From: an uncultured Lachnospiraceae bacterium
Lineage (GTDB): Bacteria; Bacillota; Clostridia; Lachnospirales; Lachnospiraceae
Assembly: GCA_910577825.1 (NCBI GenBank)
Contig: CAJTOK010000001.1
Location: 105,126 to 169,125, forward strand
DNA length: 64,000 nucleotides
Direction of reading: 5' to 3'
Shown: piece by piece, positions 28,650 to 35,675 of the stretch
How positions within the stretch are numbered: the stretch's first letter is position 1
Layout: the number at the start of each line of letters is the position of its first letter
Made by a program: the position numbers and the translations under genes
The notes under the pieces: generated by a model
Told to the model about the DNA's origin: nothing
The model's input: the letters and a program-made list of their open reading frames with translations, nothing else
The model's database searches: none

Positions 28650-29888
28650 ATGGAGTCTGGTAAAAAAACAGTTATTTTTATTAAAACCATCCTTTCACTT
28701 GTTATTTCACTCTCACTTGTCTTATGTGACATAAGCCTTGCTTCTGCCACTGGCAGTACCCCTGGAGATACTGGAGGTACTGCCACACAGACAGGCGTAT
28801 CCATACTTGCCAGAGCGGCAGTCCTTATAGAAAATAACAGTGGAAGGATTTTATTTGAAAAAGAAAAAGATACTGAACTTGTCCCTGCAAGCATTACTAA
28901 AATTATGACCCTTCTGCTTATATTTGAGGCACTGCATGATAAAAAAATCACACTGGAAGATAATGTTTCCACAAGCGAATATGCCGCATCAATGGGAGGT
29001 TCACAAGTCTTTCTTGAACCTGGCGAAACACAGACTGTTGACACAATGATTAAATGTATAAGCATAGCAAGCGCTAATGATGCAGCAGTTGCAATGGCTG
29101 AATATATAAGCGGTTCTGAAACAGAATTTGTCCAGAAGATGAATGCAAAAGCAAAAGAACTTGGCATGGTACATACAAGCTTTAAAAACTGCAACGGGCT
29201 TGATGATTCAATAAAAAGCGGACACTACAGCAGTGCCTATGATGTAGCACTTATGTCAAGGGAACTGGTAACAAAATATCCTGAAATCTCAAACTATTCT
29301 ACTGTATGGATGGATGAAATTACACATTCAACAAGAAAAGGTACTACACAGTTCGGCCTTACTAATACTAATAAATTAATACGTACATATACAGGCATTA
29401 CAGGACTTAAAACAGGTTCAACCTCCAAAGCAAAATACTGCTTTTCAGCAACCGCAGAACGTGGAGGTGTAAGCCTTACAGCTGTAGTTATGGCAGCACC
29501 AGACCCTAAAGAAAGGTTTGCAGAAGCAGCAGCCCTTCTTGATTATGGATTCTCAAACTGTACAAATTATTCTGAAGAAGCCTCTAAAATCCATATAAAA
29601 CCACAAAAAGTCATTAATGGCATAAAAGACAGCATAAATGCAGAAGTAACAGGTGACTTTTCCTATACTTTATGCGGCAATGAATCATCAGATAAAATTG
29701 AAAAAAAGATTATGGTTAAACCACAGATAAAAGCACCAGTAAAAAAAGGTGATATAATCGGGAATGTAGTCTATATACTAAACGGGCAGGAAATAGATAA
29801 AATACCAATAAAGGCATCAGAAGACATAAAAGAAGCCGGTTATATCACTTACTTCCAGAGATTGCTAAAACGGCTTCTGATGTGTTAA
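28650..29888 (+). CDS. D-alanyl-D-alanine carboxypeptidase (PBP5/DacF family)
   Basis: This 412-residue penicillin-binding protein trims the terminal D-Ala from peptidoglycan stem peptides. A signal sequence (about 1-33) leads into the S11 peptidase domain. It has the SxxK motif Ser81-Lys84 in VPASITKIMT, SxN Ser141-Asn143 in SIASANDAA, and KTG 254-256 in TGLKTGSTS. The C-terminal PBP5 beta-domain (about 300-390) follows. The last 20 residues (ITYFQRLLKRLLMC) could form the membrane-binding amphipathic helix of this family, although that helix is short here. A GAGGT site lies 7 bases before the ATG. It ends just before the convergent unknown gene at 29934. Confidence 0.95.
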   Translation: MESGKKTVIFIKTILSLVISLSLVLCDISLASATGSTPGDTGGTATQTGVSILARAAVLIENNSGRILFEKEKDTELVPASITKIMTLLLIFEALHDKKITLEDNVSTSEYAASMGGSQVFLEPGETQTVDTMIKCISIASANDAAVAMAEYISGSETEFVQKMNAKAKELGMVHTSFKNCNGLDDSIKSGHYSSAYDVALMSRELVTKYPEISNYSTVWMDEITHSTRKGTTQFGLTNTNKLIRTYTGITGLKTGSTSKAKYCFSATAERGGVSLTAVVMAAPDPKERFAEAAALLDYGFSNCTNYSEEASKIHIKPQKVINGIKDSINAEVTGDFSYTLCGNESSDKIEKKIMVKPQIKAPVKKGDIIGNVVYILNGQEIDKIPIKASEDIKEAGYITYFQRLLKRLLMC

Positions 29889-29922
29889 AAACAGTACAGT
29901 TTTTACAGGAATATATTTTTTA

Positions 29923-29947
29923 GCGCACCAGCATTATACTGGTGCGC
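29923..29947. terminator. GC-rich hairpin between convergent genes
   Basis: The arms GCGCACCAG (29923-29931) and CTGGTGCGC (29939-29947) make a perfect 9-bp stem with a 7-base loop between the carboxypeptidase gene and the convergent unknown gene, overlapping that gene's end. There is a T-run before it on the plus strand and none after it on either strand. It may stop transcription in both directions, but it is not of canonical form. Confidence 0.5.
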
Positions 29948-30365
29948 ATTGGCTGGTTATCATAGGCAGTATCTTTTCAAAATGGCTTCCATTTGGATGG
30001 TTTCTGTCAAAAGTTGCCACAGGGTTAAACTGCACCCATACGCTATCCATTAAATTTATTGCAGAAGACTGGTGCATTATCGTCAGCTGGTCATACTCTG
30101 ACATACCCCAAAGTTTTAACTTGCGTTCAATGCCATCCTGCGTGGAAGGAGTACAGCGTTCATCAATCCAGAAGCGGACTCCCCTGTCATCAATCACCCT
30201 GCCACTCTGTAAAACCCTTAAATTCCAATACCTGTAATTATCTAAATCTAAATCTGGCTTCAGGATAATTGATAACCTGACGCCATGTACCATATCTGAC
30301 CAGTCCTCAATAAATTCGCCAATCTGTGTATCCCTGTCAAACATTTTATAACGCATTATTTCCAT
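29934..30365 (-). CDS. Unknown 143-residue protein coupled to the HipA-like kinase
   Basis: I do not recognise this family. The protein is soluble, with no signal or membrane segment, and is rich in Trp, Asp and Arg (FIEDWSDMVHG, YRYWNLRVLQSGRVIDDRG, VRFWIDERCTPSTQDG). Its ATG lies inside the end of the HipA-like gene: ATGGAAATAA contains both start and stop, a 10-base overlap that suggests translational coupling. Constant pairing with a kinase would make it a candidate antitoxin, substrate or regulator, but nothing in the sequence proves this. A second in-frame ATG three codons in is also possible. It overlaps a GC-rich hairpin at its 3' end. Confidence 0.6.
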   Translation of the reverse strand: MEIMRYKMFDRDTQIGEFIEDWSDMVHGVRLSIILKPDLDLDNYRYWNLRVLQSGRVIDDRGVRFWIDERCTPSTQDGIERKLKLWGMSEYDQLTIMHQSSAINLMDSVWVQFNPVATFDRNHPNGSHFEKILPMITSQCAPV

Positions 30366-31117
30366 AACAAACCAAACCTTTCTAAACGCATAATTAACAG
30401 CTTATTTAACAGTTTAGCACGCCTTCCTTTAAAATATCTGTTTACAATCCTATAAACCTGTATCTTATCTGCTGGTCTTAAAGAATTTCCAGCAATCAAT
30501 GATAACTGTTCTTCAAATGTATTATAAAACGGTTTACATGGCTGGTAATCCAGTTCTGTCCTCAATGCTATAGCTATATAATCTACAGTTTTATCATAAA
30601 ATAAAGAATTTCCATTATCAAATAATGGTATTATATTTCCATTTAATACTCCTAAATTCCGCAAATGCCTGTCACTATTTAATATAATAGAATCAAACAA
30701 TAAAATATTATCTAATTGTAATCTTAAACTGGGCAGATTACTTATAACTAAATTGTATTTGTCCAATCCACTATATGCTGCCGCATTAGGAATTAAAGAG
30801 TTAAATGAAGTGTAAACTCCTGTACCAACAAAATCCCTGCTTACACAGACTTTATACACTTTATTATCCATATGCAGTTTATCCAGCTTGTATTGTACAA
30901 CATTACACATTCCTAACAGACTGGCTAATTCACCAGCAGTACATTCAGCTTCACATTCATAATTTAAATGGCCAAATCTGCTGCTGGGTGCTTTTATATA
31001 AAGCTTATCTCCAGTTGCCAGAATACCAGTCCACTTCATCAAATTTCCAGCAGAATTATTATAATCAAGCCCATATAAATTGTATAATACACCTGAACTT
31101 TCTAAGTACGTTTTCAT
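30356..31117 (-). CDS. HipA-like protein kinase
   Basis: This 253-residue protein has the catalytic core of the HipA/CtkA kinase fold. The catalytic loop reads FDSIILNSDRHLRNLGVL (Asp149 in DRH), and the metal-binding motif PLFDNGNSLF has Asp167. An N-terminal Lys-containing segment (KLYIKAPSS, residues 38-46) may be the ATP-binding strand, and GELASLLG near 62-69 resembles the HipA helix that follows it. It is shorter than classical HipA (about 440 residues) and lacks the N-subdomain-1. No HipB-type helix-turn-helix gene is adjacent; the overlapping partner is the unknown 143-residue protein. It follows the LCP gene by 15 bases. Kinase fold is likely; target and toxin role are unknown. Confidence 0.75.
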   Translation of the reverse strand: MKTYLESSGVLYNLYGLDYNNSAGNLMKWTGILATGDKLYIKAPSSRFGHLNYECEAECTAGELASLLGMCNVVQYKLDKLHMDNKVYKVCVSRDFVGTGVYTSFNSLIPNAAAYSGLDKYNLVISNLPSLRLQLDNILLFDSIILNSDRHLRNLGVLNGNIIPLFDNGNSLFYDKTVDYIAIALRTELDYQPCKPFYNTFEEQLSLIAGNSLRPADKIQVYRIVNRYFKGRRAKLLNKLLIMRLERFGLLWK

Positions 31118-31132
31118 TGTTTTTCTTCTGTC

Positions 31133-32200
31133 CTAGCTTTCTTCACTTGCACCTGTATCATTATTTACAAATGTACCATATTCAAAAGGCTTTTTGCTGT
31201 CATATTCAAATATAAACTTATTAAGCGCCTCGGCATTGGCAGTTAAATTACGTTCAGATGAAACACCGTCTGTAAGTACAAGTGATGAACCGCAGGAGTA
31301 TTCGCCATCATATGAAGTCCTGAAATAACCTGATATTGGTATCTGCAGCTGGGTAACTTCTGTTTTGCCAATTTTAATTACATCTTCTATATAACCAAGT
31401 ATGGCATCATTAGTAAGGTCTGTTGTAACATATTCACCAAGTACATTATTAGCAAGGTCAATCCACTTTGAAAATGAAAGTGTTTTAAGTTTGCCAAACA
31501 CACACTTAATAACAGTACGCTGCCTCCATGTACGCCCATAGTCATCCATAAGCCCTGTAATTGTCTTAACGCCGCCTTTACGTATACGGCAGTAGCCAAG
31601 TGCCTGGTTGCCATTAAGCTTCTGCTTTCCAGTTTTAACAGTCCTGAAACGCTTCTTTGAAATATAATTAGTTGTATTAAGGTAATATGCTTCTGATTCT
31701 GTAAGTTCCACTTCTACACCGCCTACTGCATTGACAATTTTCTCAAACGCATTAAACCCGACTTCTACATAGCCATCAAGCTCAATATTAAAATTCTGTG
31801 CAATAGTTTTATATAAAAGTTTAATCCCTCCAAATGAATTAGCTGCATTTAGCTTATTTAAGCCATTATCAGGAATATCCACAACCATATCCCTCATAAG
31901 TGATGTAAGTTTAAGGTTCTTATGCTTTTTATCCATAGTGGCTATAATCATTGTATCAGTAAGCCCTGAAGCATCATAGCCTTTTTCTTCCCTGTAGTCA
32001 TTGCCAACAACAAGTATATTGACAACATTTTCATCTGAATTAACCTTAATGCCGCTTAAGTCAACATTTTTAAGTGCTGTGTCATAATCCCTGTTTACAT
32101 GGTTTAAAGTATTATTAAATGTAACTTGTGCTTTAGCAACAAAAAAACCTGTAACACCACTTATAATAAGCAGCAGTGCCATCATTATTTTTTTTAACAT
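31133..32200 (-). CDS. LytR-CpsA-Psr (LCP) family protein, copy 1
   Basis: This 355-residue protein has one N-terminal membrane helix (LKKIMMALLLIISGVTGFFV) and an extracellular LCP domain. LCP enzymes attach undecaprenyl-linked wall polymers to peptidoglycan. Visible family motifs include VNILVVGNDYREEKGYDASGLTDTMIIATMD, the Arg in LTSLMRDMVVDIPDNG, YCRIRKGG and GRTWRQRTVIK. The protein is a close relative of its upstream neighbour, so the pair arose by tandem duplication. The two are 21 bases apart and share a promoter at 33388-33416. Confidence 0.93.
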   Translation of the reverse strand: MLKKIMMALLLIISGVTGFFVAKAQVTFNNTLNHVNRDYDTALKNVDLSGIKVNSDENVVNILVVGNDYREEKGYDASGLTDTMIIATMDKKHKNLKLTSLMRDMVVDIPDNGLNKLNAANSFGGIKLLYKTIAQNFNIELDGYVEVGFNAFEKIVNAVGGVEVELTESEAYYLNTTNYISKKRFRTVKTGKQKLNGNQALGYCRIRKGGVKTITGLMDDYGRTWRQRTVIKCVFGKLKTLSFSKWIDLANNVLGEYVTTDLTNDAILGYIEDVIKIGKTEVTQLQIPISGYFRTSYDGEYSCGSSLVLTDGVSSERNLTANAEALNKFIFEYDSKKPFEYGTFVNNDTGASEES

Positions 32201-32221
32201 ATTGATTCCCCCATGCCGTCT

Positions 32222-33346
32222 TTATTGTTCTTTCTGTGCTGGCTCCTTAAATTCAAATTCACCCTTGCCATTATACCCGAAAATAAACTGTTCCAGTACC
32301 TCTTTATTCTTCTCAATACTCCATTCACCAGATATCCCGTCTGTAGGCACAAGACAGTCATTCCCAGGTCCAAATTCACCAGGTTTGCTCTCCCTGAAAT
32401 ACGGGTTATGTGGTATACGCAGCTGGTATATATCAGTAGTCCCCATTTGGACAACAGCTTTCATATAATCAAAAATCTGGTCATTATCAAGGTCTGTAAC
32501 TATATATCCCATAACTTTTTCCGCAATGCCATACCATTTTGTTAAAGGCATGGTTTTAAGCTTTTCAAATGCAGCCGCCAGGACAGTCCTCTGCCTCCAT
32601 GTGCGCCCATAGTCATCCATAAGCCCGTTTGCAGTTACCACAGGTTCACCAATCATATCCTTGCCCTTGCGTATACGGCAGTAGCCAAGTGCCTGTTCAC
32701 CATTAAGTACCTGCTTTCCAGCCTTTAAACCCTTTCTGTATTTTTTCTTGCGGATATAATTAGTTATACTTAAATACCTGGCTTCTGTATCAGTAAGTTC
32801 CACTTCTACACCGCCTACTGCATCAACTGCTTCCTTAAAGGCATCAAAATCAACCTCTACATAACCGTCAAGTTTTATATTAAAATTATGCGCCAGCGTC
32901 TTGTACAGGCTCTTTACTTCACCTTCATAATTAGTAGCAGAATTAATTTTACCATAATTATCCGCTGCTGGTATATATACACGTAAATCCCTCATAATGG
33001 ATGAAAGTTTAAGTATGCCATGCTTTCTGTCCATTGTAGCAATCATAATAACATCCCTGAGCCCGCGTTCATTAGTATAATACTTTTCATCACGTTTATC
33101 ATTTCCTATAAGAAGTATATTAACAATATCATTATCAGACTTAACTTTAATCCCACTTAAATCCACGGTAGAAAGTTTAGAATTATAGTCCCTTGCCACA
33201 TGGTTTAGTGTCTGGTTAAATGAAACTCTTGCCTTTGCAACAAAAAAACCAGCCGTGCCACTAATAACAAGCAGGGCCAGCATAAAAATAACTTTAAAGC
33301 ATTTTCTTGCCCTGCCCCTTTTCTGCCTCTTTTTATTATTGCCCAT
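32222..33346 (-). CDS. LytR-CpsA-Psr (LCP) family protein, copy 2
   Basis: This 374-residue protein is built like its downstream neighbour: a basic head (KKRQKRGRARK), a membrane helix, then the extracellular LCP phosphotransferase domain with IVNILLIGNDKRDEKYY, SSIMRDLRVYIPA, GYCRIRKGKD and MDDYGRTWRQRTVL. It has a small insert after CRIRKG that copy 1 lacks. The start codon follows GGAGG. The nearest polysaccharide genes, at 11-13.5 kb, are not adjacent. Confidence 0.93.
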   Translation of the reverse strand: MGNNKKRQKRGRARKCFKVIFMLALLVISGTAGFFVAKARVSFNQTLNHVARDYNSKLSTVDLSGIKVKSDNDIVNILLIGNDKRDEKYYTNERGLRDVIMIATMDRKHGILKLSSIMRDLRVYIPAADNYGKINSATNYEGEVKSLYKTLAHNFNIKLDGYVEVDFDAFKEAVDAVGGVEVELTDTEARYLSITNYIRKKKYRKGLKAGKQVLNGEQALGYCRIRKGKDMIGEPVVTANGLMDDYGRTWRQRTVLAAAFEKLKTMPLTKWYGIAEKVMGYIVTDLDNDQIFDYMKAVVQMGTTDIYQLRIPHNPYFRESKPGEFGPGNDCLVPTDGISGEWSIEKNKEVLEQFIFGYNGKGEFEFKEPAQKEQ

Positions 33347-33387
33347 TATATGCCCTCCAAAATAATATTTCTACATATACAGGTTTT

Positions 33388-33416
33388 ATTATAACTGTAC
33401 AAGCAATATATTGCAA
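33388..33416 (-). promoter_or_regulatory. Promoter of the LCP / HipA-like gene cluster
   Basis: On the minus strand a perfect -10 TATAAT (33393-33388) lies 17 bases after TTGCAA (33416-33411), which is four of six against the -35 consensus. The first LCP start codon is about 40 bases downstream. The following genes are separated by 21, 15 and -10 bases, so one transcript is likely. Confidence 0.65.
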
Positions 33417-33565
33417 CGTTAATATTATTTTTTAATATAATTGTAAAATATATACTGCTGCAGTTGTATATTCCTGCTTCCAGTTGCGTAAATGTACAGG
33501 AAACTATATAGAGGGCAACTGCACTTTCTGGTATTATTTAAATATAAAAATAAGGAGGCAGTACT

Positions 33566-33758
33566 ATGGATTTTGCAGAAAAATTATTATCATTGCGGAA
33601 AGCTAATAACCTTACACAGGAACAGCTTGCGGAGAAGCTTGATGTTTCAAGGCAGTCTGTTTCAAAATGGGAATGCGGAGTTTCCCATAGTTAAAGATAC
33701 CATATCAGATATGACGAACCTACGCTTATACAGAACTGCAAAAGAGATAAAGGCTTGA
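33566..33758 (+). pseudogene. Broken XRE-family helix-turn-helix gene
   Basis: An AAGGAGG site and ATG (33566) open a typical XRE DNA-binding domain: LLSLRKANNLTQEQLAEKLD then VSRQSVSKWECG. The frame stops at 33694 after 42 residues. The continuing homology-like sequence (NAEFPIVKDTISDM) resumes in another frame from about 33672, so a short deletion inside the SKWE region has broken the gene. The remainder of the original regulator is missing. It lies at the left border of the restriction island. Confidence 0.75.
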
Positions 33759-33827
33759 TGTAAGTAATAACTACTGCATCAGGCTTTTTTCTTACACTAT
33801 TCCTATACAAATATCTATAACGATGAA

Positions 33828-33862
33828 TTGAAATTTTCACATTTTCGTGATATGATATCATA
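33828..33862 (+). promoter_or_regulatory. Promoter and probable operator of the xre-hsd operon
   Basis: TTGAAA (33828-33833) and TATGAT (33851-33856) are 17 bases apart, each one base from consensus. The -10 lies inside a perfect 12-base palindrome TATGATATCATA (33851-33862), and the spacer holds TCAC-N6-GTGA (33837-33850). Either could be the binding site of the XRE protein encoded just downstream. A GGAGG site precedes its ATG at 33890. Confidence 0.65.
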
Positions 33863-33889
33863 AGTGATTACCATGTCAAGGAGGACTAT

Positions 33890-34114
33890 ATGGCTGTAAC
33901 ATATAAAAAACTATTTCACTTGCTGATAGACCGGGGCATCCCGACCGCCGAATTGACGGAGAAAGCTGGATTTAGTGCTAATATTCTAACCCGACTAAGG
34001 CGTGACCAGTATGTATCTTTGGATAGTATCGAAAAGATATGTCTTGCTCTTGGTTGCAAGGTAGATGATATTCTGGACTTTATTCCCGATGAAAAGGAGA
34101 AAGAAAATGGCTGA
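33890..34114 (+). CDS. XRE-family regulator heading the restriction operon
   Basis: This 74-residue single-domain DNA-binding protein belongs to the HTH_26/Cro-like group: VTYKKLFHLLIDRGIPTAEL, then the recognition helix region AGFSANILTRLRRDQYVSL, and SIEKICLALGCKVDDILDFI. Its stop codon overlaps the hsdM start (ATGGCTGA), so the two are translationally coupled. It probably controls the whole operon in the manner of restriction controller proteins, keeping the nuclease from being made before methylation. That function is inferred from position. Confidence 0.88.
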   Translation: MAVTYKKLFHLLIDRGIPTAELTEKAGFSANILTRLRRDQYVSLDSIEKICLALGCKVDDILDFIPDEKEKENG

Positions 34115-35675
34115 TATTAGAAAAGAACAAGAGCGTGATGAACTCCATCGGGCGATATGGGCGATTGCTGATGAACTGCGTGGAAGCGTGGACGGATGGG
34201 ATTTCAAGTCCTACGTGCTGGGTATGATGTTCTATCGCTATATATCTGAAAACCTAACAAATTACATCAACGAGGGCGAGATTGAAGCCGGAGAAGTGGA
34301 CTTTGATTATGCACAGTTGTCCGATGAAGATGCTGAACAGGCGCGTGAGGACTTGGTTAAAACTAAGGGATTCTTCATTCTGCCCAGCGAGCTTTTCTGC
34401 AATGTCAGAAAAAAAGCCGCAAATGACGAAAATTTGAACATGACCTTGGAAGCTGCCTTTAACCACATTGAGGAATCAGCAAAGGGCAGCGAAAGCGAAG
34501 ATAATTTTGCGGGATTGTTTGATGATATTGATATCAACAGCAACAAGCTGGGGTCTACCGTTGCCAAACGTAATGCGAACCTCGTGAAGCTGATCAATGG
34601 CGTGGCAAACATGGGCTTGGGCAACTACAAGGACAATTCTATTGACGCTTTCGGTGATGCTTACGAATACCTTATGAGTATGTACGCATCCAACGCCGGA
34701 AAAAGCGGCGGTGAGTTCTTCACTCCCCAAGAGGTTTCCGAGCTTCTGACCCGCATGGCTGTTGCTGGGAAAACAGAGGTCAACAAGGTTTATGACCCTG
34801 CTTGCGGTTCTGGTTCTCTGCTTCTGAAAGCGGCAAAAATCCTCGGTAAAGAGAATGTGCGTCAAGGTTTCTATGGGCAGGAAATCAATCTGACTACATA
34901 CAACCTTTGCCGTATCAATATGTTCCTGCATGACATTGACTTTGACAAGTTTGATATTGCCCACGAGGACACCCTGCTGTCTCCGCAGCATTGGGATGAT
35001 GAACCATTTGAGGTTATTGTTTCAAATCCCCCTTACTCTATCAAGTGGGAGGGCGATGACAACCCTGTTCTGATAAATGACCCCCGTTTTTCCCCTGCCG
35101 GAGTGCTTGCGCCGAAGTCCAAGGCTGACCTTGCTTTTATCATGCACTCTCTGGCGTGGCTTGCTACCAACGGAACAGCGGCTATTGTTTGCTTCCCCGG
35201 TATCATGTACCGTGGTGGAGCTGAAAAGAAAATTCGTCAGTATTTGATTGACAACAACTTCATTGACTGCATCATTCAGTTGCCGAGCAACCTGTTCTTC
35301 GGAACTTCCATTGCGACCTGCATCATGGTTCTAAAGAAAGGCAAAGCCGACAACAAGACCCTGTTCATTGATGCATCCAACGAGTGCATCAAGGTTACGA
35401 ACAACAATAAGCTGACACAGGCGAACATGGACAGAATCGTGGAGACCTTTGCCGCCCAAGCAGAGGAAGCACACTTCTCCCATTTGGCAAGCTATGAGGA
35501 AATCGAAAGCAACGACTACAATCTTTCCGTGTCCACCTATGTTGAAGCGGAGGATACCAGAGAGGTAATTGATATTGTGAAGCTCAATGCTGAGATTGAG
35601 GAAATCGTTGCCCGTGAACAGGTTCTCCGTGATGAGATTGCGAAGATTATCGCAGAAATTGAGGTGGGCGTATGA
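34107..35675 (+). CDS. hsdM: Type I restriction-modification methyltransferase subunit
   Basis: This 522-residue N6-adenine methyltransferase works with HsdS and HsdR. The N-terminal HsdM_N region is followed by the SAM-binding motif I DPACGSGSLLLKA (about residues 230-242) and catalytic motif IV NPPYS (307-311). KADLAFIMHSLAWL and the FPGIMYRGGAEKKIRQYL element are typical of the family. The ATG at 34107 fits the GGAGA ribosome site and the family N-terminus; the frame is open 14 codons further into xre. It overlaps hsdS by four bases (ATGA). Codons are richer in G and C than in neighbouring chromosomal genes, which points to horizontal transfer. Confidence 0.97.
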   Translation: MADIRKEQERDELHRAIWAIADELRGSVDGWDFKSYVLGMMFYRYISENLTNYINEGEIEAGEVDFDYAQLSDEDAEQAREDLVKTKGFFILPSELFCNVRKKAANDENLNMTLEAAFNHIEESAKGSESEDNFAGLFDDIDINSNKLGSTVAKRNANLVKLINGVANMGLGNYKDNSIDAFGDAYEYLMSMYASNAGKSGGEFFTPQEVSELLTRMAVAGKTEVNKVYDPACGSGSLLLKAAKILGKENVRQGFYGQEINLTTYNLCRINMFLHDIDFDKFDIAHEDTLLSPQHWDDEPFEVIVSNPPYSIKWEGDDNPVLINDPRFSPAGVLAPKSKADLAFIMHSLAWLATNGTAAIVCFPGIMYRGGAEKKIRQYLIDNNFIDCIIQLPSNLFFGTSIATCIMVLKKGKADNKTLFIDASNECIKVTNNNKLTQANMDRIVETFAAQAEEAHFSHLASYEEIESNDYNLSVSTYVEAEDTREVIDIVKLNAEIEEIVAREQVLRDEIAKIIAEIEVGV

